From assembly GCA_021823045.1 (NCBI GenBank), contig JAKAPB010000119.1, positions 1-6,375 of the forward strand: a stretch of 6,375 bases of DNA, read 5' to 3'. Within the stretch, counting starts at the first letter, position 1. Each line of letters begins with the position of its first letter. This DNA comes from Actinomycetes bacterium (GTDB taxonomy: Bacteria; Actinomycetota; Acidimicrobiia; Acidimicrobiales; Acidimicrobiaceae). The notes beneath the pieces are model-generated. The model was not told where the DNA came from. It did no database searches and saw only the letters and a program-made list of their open reading frames with translations. Below, in pieces: positions 1 to 6,190 of the stretch. Both the position numbers and the translations under genes were made by a program.

Positions 1-51
1 GGCTGCATCTACCTTGAACTCCAGCGTGAACTTCCTTTTGCTGATTGCCAT
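1..51 (-). CDS. IS3-family transposase OrfA, N-terminal fragment (runs off the window edge)
   Basis: Seventeen codons are visible, reading MAISKRKFTLEFKVDAA. The basic start followed by a '(K/R)(K/R)x(F/Y)TxEFKxxA' pattern is the classic opening of the helix-turn-helix OrfA protein (Transposase_8 type) of IS3-family elements. OrfA binds the element's ends and is normally followed by OrfB, the DDE integrase made by frameshifting. The ATG is chosen because AAGGG (60-64) lies 8 nt upstream; an earlier ATG at 58-60 in another frame stops within 17 codons. The gene runs off the left edge, so completeness, OrfB and the far inverted repeat cannot be judged. The family call rests on a short motif but is fairly characteristic. 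Confidence 0.72.
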   Translation of the reverse strand, partial: MAISKRKFTLEFKVDAA

Positions 52-120
52 TGTGACATCCCTTCAACCAACATCGTATGTTGGTAATCTGAGTGTCCAC
101 TTTCTCTGGGTAGGCTCACA
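52..120 (-). mobile_element. Putative left end and leader of an IS3-family insertion sequence
   Basis: Upstream of orfA the minus strand has a stretch starting TGTGAGCCTACCCAGAGAAA and continuing GTGGACACT. IS3-family ends begin with 5'-TG and often carry a terminal repeat of about 20-30 bp located some 50-100 bp before orfA, which matches this spacing. The terminal TG could be at 118 or 120, so the boundary is uncertain by a few bases. The other end and the target duplication are outside the window, so the repeat cannot be verified. A TGGACA box (94-99) 15 bp from TACGAT is a weak promoter candidate for the transposase. Confidence 0.35.
67..85 (-). repeat. Perfect 8-bp inverted repeat (hairpin or operator) in the transposase leader
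   Basis: ACCAACAT and ATGTTGGT flank a 3-nt spacer, giving an 8-bp stem. It sits between the putative insertion-sequence end and the OrfA ribosome binding site, whose AAGGG begins only 3 bases further downstream in the transcript. In RNA it would form a compact hairpin, and as DNA it is a symmetric protein-binding site. Leader hairpins that limit translation from read-through transcripts are known in several insertion sequences (for example IS10 and IS50). Assigning that role here is inference. Confidence 0.55.
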
Positions 121-131
121 CAAGTTAGCAA

Positions 132-147
132 TGTCCAACCCTGGACA
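132..147. repeat. Short inverted repeat TGTCCA-ACCC-TGGACA
   Basis: A 6-bp inverted repeat with a 4-nt spacer lies just outside the putative insertion-sequence end. TGTCCA occurs again at 94-99 inside that end. It may be an alternative or extended binding site for the transposase, part of the true element end, or chance. It lies in the 218-bp stretch between the TraG-like stop codon and the window edge. Apart from the IS-related features, no coding region is seen there, and no convincing intrinsic terminator. Confidence 0.3.
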
Positions 148-218
148 GGGGCTTTAAGACAGCACTGAAACGAATTCTAAACTGAAATTTTGGGACGGTT
201 CCTTCCAACTTTTTCGAG

Positions 219-1496
219 TTAATTTGTGGATCTCGAGATTCCATCGATGGCAACGCAACGCCGGGCAAAAATCGGCTTGAGCTTGATCATCCCAGGAGGC
301 TGTTTCCAGTCGAATACCATTGCGGATCCCTTTGGTATCTGGGCGAGTTCTCCCGGAGCGACGAACCTAGTTTCAACGGACCTCATCGAAAGTTGAGATC
401 TTCGCTTGAGGATCGATGGCCCTACAAAACTCACTTGTGACTCTTGGCGAAACCTCGTTCCTGAAACCTCCGAGATAGCCGAGAGCGTCCCTGCGTCGGC
501 GATACCGGGAAGCAGAAGTGTCGTACCAAAAAGGGTCAAAAAACCAGATGCCGACCGTCCCCATCGCTGGCGTGCTTGGGAAAGATCCTGCAGACACCCG
601 ATTACCGTCACTCCTTGACTGGCACCTTCCGAGAGAACTGATGCGAGGTTTGGCAAAGGTGCGACATTTGCCAATTCATCTAGGCACATCAACACCTGTT
701 CGGATGGCGATGCACCCCGGGGGGACCTTTCATAAGCCGCCGATCTGATCTGATCCAACAATGTGACAATCACCGGAGCCGCAATTTTCTGCTCTGCAGA
801 TGAAGAGATAACAAAAAGAGTCCCTCCGCTCCTGACGAACATCCAAGGATCGAAATTCGGATTCTCGGTCGCTTTCAGGGCCGCCTCCGATCTATAGGCA
901 CCCAGTGATCCAGAGGCAGTAGAAAATATCCCAGATAGCTCCCTCTGGTCGGTTTGGGCGAGTCCCAACAGGATTTGTAGAGCTCGCAGCTGGTCGTTAG
1001 CCTCCAGTACCGGAGCGAATCGAACGATATCACGCTCGTCAATCCCGCCAACTACATCGGCCATAGACCCGCCCGCGAGGTTTGTCGACAAAAGGATCGG
1101 GGCTATCAACGCTTTAGCGCGCTCCGCCCAATGAGACCCCTCACCATAAGGCCTCTCGAGTCCAACGTCTACGAGTAGGTCAGCGATCCTTATTGCAGCA
1201 TCAAGAGTCCCAGAAGCTTCAACTGGAGACCAGCGAACCCCCGTGACCCCTTGAGGTGCCTTAATCCGCCCAGATGGGTCGAAGATAAAGACGGGTCCTA
1301 ATTTCGACCTACTTCCTTGAGTAGCAGCCAGGATATCATTTTTTGTCGAAGTGACAACGGCCGGACCCCTATGCAAGGTCAGATTTGGGACGATAACCGA
1401 AGTGGTCTTGCCCGACCTCGGTGGACCCAGAACGAGTAGGTGGGACTCCCTAGCGGTAAATGCCGGTTTTCCGTTTGCGTCACCAAGGAATATCAA
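219..1496 (-). CDS. VirD4/TraG-type coupling ATPase without membrane anchor
   Basis: The 425-residue protein is a P-loop ATPase of the VirD4/TraG/TraD coupling-protein family, which delivers DNA or protein substrates to type IV secretion channels. Walker A is GPPRSGKTT at 24-32. Walker B is VLMCLDEL at 268-275 with the catalytic DE, followed by 'GxxxxxxQDLSQ' at 295-306, the usual TraG/TraM-recognition pattern. 'VxTxxKNDILAAT' (48-59) and 'GPVFIFDPSG' (67-76) are further family landmarks. The start is a TTG at 1496 with GGAG 8 nt upstream, because an in-frame TAA lies two codons before it. Family members normally carry two N-terminal membrane helices and about 100 or more residues before Walker A; here only 23 residues precede it. 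The ATPase core looks complete. No relaxase or other type IV secretion genes are visible, so the partner system is unknown. Confidence 0.85.
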   Translation of the reverse strand: MIFLGDANGKPAFTARESHLLVLGPPRSGKTTSVIVPNLTLHRGPAVVTSTKNDILAATQGSRSKLGPVFIFDPSGRIKAPQGVTGVRWSPVEASGTLDAAIRIADLLVDVGLERPYGEGSHWAERAKALIAPILLSTNLAGGSMADVVGGIDERDIVRFAPVLEANDQLRALQILLGLAQTDQRELSGIFSTASGSLGAYRSEAALKATENPNFDPWMFVRSGGTLFVISSSAEQKIAAPVIVTLLDQIRSAAYERSPRGASPSEQVLMCLDELANVAPLPNLASVLSEGASQGVTVIGCLQDLSQARQRWGRSASGFLTLFGTTLLLPGIADAGTLSAISEVSGTRFRQESQVSFVGPSILKRRSQLSMRSVETRFVAPGELAQIPKGSAMVFDWKQPPGMIKLKPIFARRCVAIDGISRSTN

Positions 1497-1499
1497 AGA

Positions 1500-2669
1500 T
1501 TAATCTCCGGGTCGGTAAGCCACCTTTTCGGATAGAAAACTATCGATATCACCCTCAGCGTAGCCTAACTCCTTGATTATCTGCTCCGTGTTTTCACCGA
1601 TCATAGGAGCAGGGCGAGGGGCCCCTCTTTTGGGGTCTCCCGAAAATCTTGGAGCCAAAGCCGGTTGAGTTATCCCAGCAACCTCTACAAATCCCTCCCT
1701 ATCGACCGCACTGTGATGGGCCGAAGCCTCCCGCAAACCTAAAACAGGGGTCATGCAGCTATCGGTCCCTTCGCTCATGGTCTCCCATTCGTCGCGAGTC
1801 TTCTCCCTTACGGCCTGGGCAATCTTCATCCGCATCATAGGCCATCCGCTCCGATCGTACTGCGACTGCAAATCTTCATCCTCAGAAAGACCCAAAACAT
1901 CGAGGAGATCCCGGTAGAACTTGGGCTCAAGGGCTCCTACGGCGATATATTTGTCATCTTTGGTTTTATATGTAGAGTAAAATGGGGCGCCCCCATCCAA
2001 CAGATTGACCCCCCTTTTGTCCTCCCAAAGGCCCTGACCCAAGAAACCATAGATCATCGAGGCCATCAGCGCCGAGCCATCTACCATGGCCGCGTCGACT
2101 ACTTCTCCTTGAGATGTTGCCCTGGCCTTTAGGAGCGCAGACAAGACCCCAACGACGAGAAGCATCCCACCCCCGCCAAAGTCTCCCAGGAGGTTGAGCG
2201 GGATTATCGGTGGACCGTCCTTCTCACCAATAGTCGCCAATGTGCCAGAAAGTGAGATGTAGTTTATGTCATGACCCGCCCTTGTGGCATACGGACCGCT
2301 CTGGCCGAAGCCCGTCATGCGCCCATAAACGAGCGAAGGTTTATCTTTCAAAAGAACCTCTGGCCCGAGCCCAAGCCTCTCCATCACTTCGGGCCGGAAG
2401 CCCTCGATCAGTACATCCGATTCAATTATCAGTCGCCTAATCATTTGGAGTGATTTTGGATTCTTCAGATCGACAGAGATCGACTCTTTACCTCTGCCAA
2501 GAACTTCCTGCCTTTCGGCCTCGCAAGCTTCAAGCGAGGTGCCGAACTGGGGCCGATCGACCCTTACGACCCTCGCACCCAAATCTGCTAGCAACATCCC
2601 TGCAAACGGGCACGGCCCGAGCCCTGCCATCTCAACGACCTTGATACCATCCAATGGCTTTGCCATCAT
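1500..2669 (-). CDS. mcr: Alpha-methylacyl-CoA racemase (family III CoA-transferase fold)
   Basis: This cytoplasmic enzyme inverts the (R)/(S) configuration of 2-methyl-branched acyl-CoAs, allowing beta-oxidation of branched fatty acids or sterol side chains. The 389-residue length is slightly above the ~360-380 usual for the family. It matches AMACR/Mcr along its whole length: 'GARVVRVDRP' (31-40), 'MTGFGQSGPY' (118-127), 'AGHDINYISLSG' (131-142), 'LLDGGAPFYSTY' (223-234) and 'GTDSCMTPVL' (301-310). The catalytic residues of M. tuberculosis Mcr (His126, Asp156, Glu241) correspond to His133, Asp163 and Glu248 with a constant offset of 7. CaiB-type CoA-transferases share the fold, but their nucleophilic Asp context differs, so racemase is preferred. 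Two tandem ATGs (2669 and 2666) are possible starts; the first has AGGA 8 nt upstream. Its neighbours give no pathway partner. The gene symbol follows the mycobacterial homologue. Confidence 0.9.
   Translation of the reverse strand: MMAKPLDGIKVVEMAGLGPCPFAGMLLADLGARVVRVDRPQFGTSLEACEAERQEVLGRGKESISVDLKNPKSLQMIRRLIIESDVLIEGFRPEVMERLGLGPEVLLKDKPSLVYGRMTGFGQSGPYATRAGHDINYISLSGTLATIGEKDGPPIIPLNLLGDFGGGGMLLVVGVLSALLKARATSQGEVVDAAMVDGSALMASMIYGFLGQGLWEDKRGVNLLDGGAPFYSTYKTKDDKYIAVGALEPKFYRDLLDVLGLSEDEDLQSQYDRSGWPMMRMKIAQAVREKTRDEWETMSEGTDSCMTPVLGLREASAHHSAVDREGFVEVAGITQPALAPRFSGDPKRGAPRPAPMIGENTEQIIKELGYAEGDIDSFLSEKVAYRPGD
1505..1508 (-). promoter_or_regulatory. Ribosome binding site GGAG deciding the TTG start of the TraG-like gene
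   Basis: GGAG lies inside the last codons of the preceding racemase gene, 8 nt from the TTG. It supports initiation at 1496 and suggests translational coupling, because ribosomes terminating at the TAA (1500-1502) are almost on top of the start. Confidence 0.5.
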
Positions 2670-2677
2670 TAATCCAT

Positions 2678-2681
2678 TCCT
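2678..2681 (-). promoter_or_regulatory. Ribosome binding site AGGA of the racemase gene
   Basis: AGGA is 8 nt from the first ATG at 2669. A second GGA (2673-2675) is better spaced (6 nt) for the second ATG at 2666. The two possible starts differ by one methionine only. Confidence 0.45.
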
Positions 2682-2692
2682 AAAGATCGTAT

Positions 2693-2708
2693 AATTGAAC
2701 CCTCAATT
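2693..2708. repeat. Inverted repeat AATTGA-GGGT-TCAATT upstream of the racemase gene
   Basis: A 6-bp inverted repeat with a 4-nt spacer lies in the 54-bp gap ahead of the racemase gene, overlapping a weak -10-like TATACG (2688-2693). Its position suits an operator for a dimeric regulator. The AT-rich stem is too weak and lacks a T-tract for an intrinsic terminator. No good -35 box is visible 16-18 bp upstream of the -10-like element. Confidence 0.35.
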
Positions 2709-2714
2709 TGAAAA

Positions 2715-2726
2715 TAATTCGAATTA
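2715..2726. repeat. 12-bp perfect palindrome TAATTCGAATTA
   Basis: The palindrome overlaps the TAA stop of the PH-domain gene, and its centre lies 20 bp from that of the neighbouring inverted repeat, about two helical turns. Both share AATT half-site sequence. It may be a second operator half for the racemase gene, or chance in an AT-rich spacer. Confidence 0.35.
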
Positions 2727-3362
2727 AGAGCCACCCTCTTGATCTTCGAAGACTCTAGCCTTCAACCTCTTGAACTCGACTTCGTCTATAAAGCCATCTC
2801 GATATAGCCTTGACAGTCGCTCAATGGTCGATACCGCCTGGTCGCTACGGGCCTTGACCTCACCAACGGGCGGGTCAAAAGACGCTGGAGAACTCGCCAA
2901 GGCGTCTATTTTGTTTCGAATGTCAAAGGGTCGGGAGATATTCCCCATGGCTTCTGAAGCGTCATTGCCCGAACTTTGGATATCAAGCGAGCCAAAATTT
3001 AGCATGCGCCCAATAATTCCCTGGTCGCACCTGATGTCGGTAATCCTCGCAACTGGTATCTCGTTGGTTTTCCGACTAAGGATTCCGCTTACAACGACGA
3101 CGCGTCTACTGGTCAGGAGAAGGTACTTAGAGCTCCACCTTATGTAGTGATATGCGAAGTAGCCAACCCCTGCCAAGACTAACAGAACAAAAATTACGAA
3201 TCCCCAAGCTCCGGCTAGTAGCTGGGTAATCTCTAATGCGAGAGCCGCTACGGCAAGAACCAAAAGAACCGCAGCAGGTGCCGCCATCTCGATCCAATGT
3301 TCACGCACCTCTTCGAGCAGGGTCTCATTAGGAGAGACGATCTTATCGATAAATCGCTCCAT
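2724..3362 (-). CDS. Membrane protein with bacterial PH domain and SHOCT-like tail
   Basis: The 212-residue product has an acidic N-terminal segment, two adjacent hydrophobic helices (about 28-48 and 52-72), then a bacterial PH (bPH2/YdbS-like, former DUF304) domain at about 76-155. The domain opens with 'KYLLLTSRRVVVVSGILSRK' and continues 'EIPVARITDI' and 'GRMLNFGSLDIQSSG', the usual bPH2 signature. The C-terminal 178-204 ('IERLSRLYRDGFIDEVEFKRLK') resembles a SHOCT motif, a short oligomerisation helix pair. The molecular function of these proteins is not established; they are thought to be membrane-associated scaffolds. The ATG at 3362 is chosen because an upstream in-frame extension to 3521 would overlap ddl by about 150 bp and has no recognisable domain. 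It begins 11 bp after the ddl stop without a strong ribosome binding site, which points to coupling with ddl. Confidence 0.82.
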   Translation of the reverse strand: MERFIDKIVSPNETLLEEVREHWIEMAAPAAVLLVLAVAALALEITQLLAGAWGFVIFVLLVLAGVGYFAYHYIRWSSKYLLLTSRRVVVVSGILSRKTNEIPVARITDIRCDQGIIGRMLNFGSLDIQSSGNDASEAMGNISRPFDIRNKIDALASSPASFDPPVGEVKARSDQAVSTIERLSRLYRDGFIDEVEFKRLKARVFEDQEGGS

Positions 3363-3373
3363 CAAGAAAATAC

Positions 3374-4486
3374 TCAGGCCAGCTTGGCCGCTATTGATGA
3401 AGCAGTACGTAAGACCGATCCGTCCGCGCCAGCCACGACGGCGACATAGGTCGGATTCGAGATCGCCTCCTCGAGCATTTGGCTGATCAACCTCTCGAAG
3501 GGAATCTTTGGATCGATCCAAAGATAGTGTGAGAGCGATCCCGGAATGGTGTTGACCTCGTTGATATAAAGCGAACCGTCGTCTGCCATCAAGAAGTCAA
3601 CCCTCATGACCCCCCGGAGACCCACCAGTTCACAGACCTCAGCTGCCGTAGTTCGAATCCGCTCTTCGAGTTTTGGGTCGAGCTCGGCTGGCAGTTCCCT
3701 GGGTGCGGTCGCCATGCCTTCGCCAGCTATGTACTTGTCACTGTAACTGAGGATCTCGCCAAGGGAACCCTTTTTTAAAGGTCGTTCTATGGCAGAGAGT
3801 TCAAAGGCAGGAAAGGAGCGTGCGGCGATCTGGATGTCAAAGAGGTCCGGCCGATACGGCTCCACCACCGCTCCAGCTCGTAGGTGTATGTTAGCGTCTA
3901 GCCGCATCTTCGCCGTGTCCAAATCGGCGACCACTTCTATGCCGATAGAAGAGCCCCCGAAACGAGGTTTGACTATATATGGACCTTCAAAGGCAAGAGA
4001 GTCTGTCGACTTGAATAGGGGCTCGCGAGGCAGTGCGCTGATCGAGTTCTGGGCCATCAATGCATAGAAGGCCAGCTTGTCCATCCCGATCAATGCGGTT
4101 CTGGCATTTGGGCCGGTATATGCAACGCCCATCAGATCGAGTATTGCCTGCAACGAGCCGTCCTCACCGGCTCCTCCATGACAGCAGTTCATCACCGCTT
4201 CCAATTCGAGTGCCTTCCCCTTGGAAAGTCGACCCGATGGGGGGTAAAACCCTGGTTCTGACCCGAGTCGAAGGTAGAGCGGCTGGGCTTCATTTGGCTG
4301 AGAGGTCGCAAAAGCAGAGGCTTCGGCCAGTGGATCCACCTGATACCACTCGCCCAACTTACTCCAGAAAAGCCCGACGACCTTTGCCCCGGACTTGTGT
4401 AGAGCCCTTGCCGCCTGGAGACCCGTCAGAATACTTATGTCGTGCTCAGGAGATGGGCCACCGAAAATAACACCAAACTGCCTCAT
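3374..4486 (-). CDS. ddl: D-alanine--D-alanine ligase, divergent subfamily
   Basis: This ATP-grasp enzyme joins two D-alanines into the dipeptide that ends the peptidoglycan stem, in the cytoplasm. The 370 residues carry the N-terminal motif 'GGPSPEHDIS' (9-18, with catalytic Glu14), 'HGGAGEDGSLQ' (103-113), the ATP-grasp 'IVKPRFGGSSIG' (171-182), the omega-loop 'DKYIAGEG' (250-257), and metal-binding 'RVDF' (295-298, Asp297) and 'NEVNTIPG' (309-316, Glu310 and Asn312). Tyr252 aligns with E. coli DdlB Tyr216, which favours D-Ala over D-lactate as second substrate. The position of DdlB Ser281 is Tyr321 within 'PGSLSHYLW', a feature I recall from a divergent Ddl group. AGGTGG (4497-4502) is 10 nt before the ATG. 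It follows the Mur ligase in the same direction, matching consecutive pathway steps, and a PH-domain gene follows after 11 bp. Confidence 0.92.
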   Translation of the reverse strand: MRQFGVIFGGPSPEHDISILTGLQAARALHKSGAKVVGLFWSKLGEWYQVDPLAEASAFATSQPNEAQPLYLRLGSEPGFYPPSGRLSKGKALELEAVMNCCHGGAGEDGSLQAILDLMGVAYTGPNARTALIGMDKLAFYALMAQNSISALPREPLFKSTDSLAFEGPYIVKPRFGGSSIGIEVVADLDTAKMRLDANIHLRAGAVVEPYRPDLFDIQIAARSFPAFELSAIERPLKKGSLGEILSYSDKYIAGEGMATAPRELPAELDPKLEERIRTTAAEVCELVGLRGVMRVDFLMADDGSLYINEVNTIPGSLSHYLWIDPKIPFERLISQMLEEAISNPTYVAVVAGADGSVLRTASSIAAKLA

Positions 4487-4496
4487 GCTTTAGAAA

Positions 4497-4502
4497 CCAC
4501 CT
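4497..4502 (-). promoter_or_regulatory. Ribosome binding site AGGTGG of ddl
   Basis: AGGTGG lies 10 nt upstream of the ddl ATG at 4486. The rest of the 117-bp gap (4487-4603) shows no convincing promoter pair and no strong terminator; only a 4-bp CGTG/CACG stem is visible just after the Mur ligase stop. Co-transcription with the Mur ligase is therefore possible but unproven. Confidence 0.5.
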
Positions 4503-4603
4503 ACCCAAACCAGGCCTATTAGCCAAGGGAAAATAACTGCTGACCGACCCAATAGCTTAGGACAAAGCAACGTGCTGACGATCACGGAACAAGAAAGGCA
4601 TCT

Positions 4604-6190
4604 TTACGGAAAGTGATCGGGAAGGTCATTTTCATAGAGTACTACGTCCCCAGCCTTGAGATTCTCGCGAACCCATCTGACAGCGTCGTCCCTCGTTGCA
4701 ACGTCGACTACCTTCTTCAATACCGCTCCGGCCGACTTCGACCGATCTAGGGCCCCTTTGGTTAGTGCCCGCTTATTGGTCTTTCCCACGATAACTAAGT
4801 CGCTCGCAACTTCAGCTGCATATTCGGCCAACTTGAAGTTCTCAATGAACTGTCGATGTCCAAGTTCCACCATGCCCGGGGTAACGACAACGGTACGCAC
4901 GCCGGGAGCTCTACGTTTTGCCAAGCTCATCATTGCGTGGCGGGCTCCCGTTGGATTGGAGTTGTAGGTGTCATCCAAGACAACAAGTCCAGACGAATCG
5001 ACAACCGTAGCGGTCAATCTATGTGGCGGCGGCTTGAGCTCAAAAAGCTGCTTAGCCAGTACCTCCTCTGCGACCCCAAGTTCCAGAGCTACCGCAACTG
5101 CGCAGGCCACATTCCCTGCGGAGAGTTCTCCACTCGGAAGGTACCCTATTTTTCGCTGTTCCCGAAAAACTACTAGACCGCCCTCTTCATCGGCCTTCAC
5201 ACAAATTTCCGCCCTGAAGTCACCATCGGAGCATCGCCAAACCCTCGTGCCCATTGTCTCTAGTTCATTTGCCAAAAATCCCAACTTCGGATAATCGACG
5301 CAAAGCACGACAACCTTCGCACCCGTCAGGATCTCCGATTTTGCCGAAAGTATCGTCTCTTCAGACCCAAATCTCTCTAGGTGAACCGGCCCGATCGCAG
5401 TTATGACCGATATTTCGGGTCTGATCCAATCGACTAGAGCGGCGATCTCGCCAAGTCGATAAGCACCCATTTCGGCGACAAAGAGTTCGGTGGAAGCCAC
5501 AAGATTCTCGTTTATCGATCTAGACAGACCTGCGCGATTGTTGTAAGAAGCCGGGGAGGCCACGGTCATCATACTTTGAGAGCAAAGGGCGGCAATATAT
5601 CCTTTGGTCGTGGTCTTGCCGAAAGATCCCGTAACTGCGACAACTCTAGGTGATACCTTCGCCAGCTTCGCAGCCGCAGCCTGCACAAAGCGCTTAGCCG
5701 AACGATTTTCGTACGGAGCGAGCATCCAAGTGGCTAAATCAAGTATTGCCGGGTAACAAAGAGCGGCAATCGAGACTGCTAGCGCTGCGACATTGAGCGC
5801 AAGGCCTATAGTCCCGATTAGAACGGCCAGCAGATAGCTGAGAGCGGCCAACCTCTTTAGCCGTTTTGTCCATTCGAGCTTGGATGTTCTACCTTTTAGT
5901 CCAAGCCCTAAGGGAAAGACCACGACAATCAGACTTAACGCAACAACTAGGCCAAGCTTATTGAGCATCGAGAACTCGGGTCTAATGGTCAATTCAGCAG
6001 CCAGTACGGCTACGACGAAAGCTACCGAATTTATCGGTTTATCTCTCAGACCCCACCAGCGCATTGCAAATCTTGTAGTCATCGGAGTGACGTAGTGTTC
6101 CCGCTGTGCGACCCTTAGCCATCGCACAGAGGACACAGCCATGGCGACTAACGGAACCACCAGGACCAGAACTGACTCTGCTGACTTCAT
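4604..6190 (-). CDS. Membrane-anchored MurF-like Mur ligase
   Basis: The 528-residue protein is an ATP-dependent Mur-type amide ligase. The middle domain starts with the P-loop 'TGSFGKTTTK' (187-196), then 'YNNRAGLSRSINEN' (216-229), 'VAEMGAYRLGEI' (238-249, Glu240) and 'ITAIGPVHLERFGS' (263-276), with His270 and Lys284 in 'SAKSEI', the place of the carbamylated lysine. The C-terminal domain has 'DDTYNSNPTGARHAM' (406-420), 'PGMVELG' (438-444) and the MurF-type ending 'VVLYENDLPD'. These favour MurF, which adds D-Ala-D-Ala to UDP-MurNAc-tripeptide. Residues 1-180 are not the usual MurF UDP-binding domain; they contain about five hydrophobic segments (roughly 5-20, 54-69, 78-97, 114-132, 134-150). 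The substrate may therefore be presented at the membrane or differ from canonical MurF. The ATG overlaps the hydrolase stop as ATGA, implying translational coupling. Specificity is uncertain, so no symbol is given. Confidence 0.85.
   Translation of the reverse strand: MKSAESVLVLVVPLVAMAVSSVRWLRVAQREHYVTPMTTRFAMRWWGLRDKPINSVAFVVAVLAAELTIRPEFSMLNKLGLVVALSLIVVVFPLGLGLKGRTSKLEWTKRLKRLAALSYLLAVLIGTIGLALNVAALAVSIAALCYPAILDLATWMLAPYENRSAKRFVQAAAAKLAKVSPRVVAVTGSFGKTTTKGYIAALCSQSMMTVASPASYNNRAGLSRSINENLVASTELFVAEMGAYRLGEIAALVDWIRPEISVITAIGPVHLERFGSEETILSAKSEILTGAKVVVLCVDYPKLGFLANELETMGTRVWRCSDGDFRAEICVKADEEGGLVVFREQRKIGYLPSGELSAGNVACAVAVALELGVAEEVLAKQLFELKPPPHRLTATVVDSSGLVVLDDTYNSNPTGARHAMMSLAKRRAPGVRTVVVTPGMVELGHRQFIENFKLAEYAAEVASDLVIVGKTNKRALTKGALDRSKSAGAVLKKVVDVATRDDAVRWVRENLKAGDVVLYENDLPDHFP

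Noticed and set aside
164..187. Direct repeat ACTGAAA with a 17-bp period
   Set aside because: It is only two 7-bp copies in AT-rich non-coding DNA and is expected by chance.
175..218. Intrinsic terminator after the TraG-like gene
   Set aside because: The best stem (TTGGAA with TCCCAA) contains a mismatch and is followed only by AATTTC, with no proper T-tract.
2770..3147. Plus-strand open frame of 125 codons opposite the PH-domain gene
   Set aside because: It is antisense to a gene with a clear domain, its composition is not protein-like, and it has no recognisable motif.
3363..3521. Upstream in-frame extension of the PH-domain gene (53 extra residues)
   Set aside because: It overlaps the conserved C-terminus of ddl in another frame, its translation is Arg-rich and shows no domain, and the ATG at 3362 immediately precedes the recognisable protein.
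4060..4470. Plus-strand open frame of 136 codons opposite ddl
   Set aside because: It is Arg/Pro-rich antisense shadow of a well-supported ATP-grasp gene, and no family is recognised.
4550..4603. Terminator between the Mur ligase and ddl
   Set aside because: Only a 4-bp CGTG/CACG stem with an 8-nt loop and no T-run is present, too weak to call.
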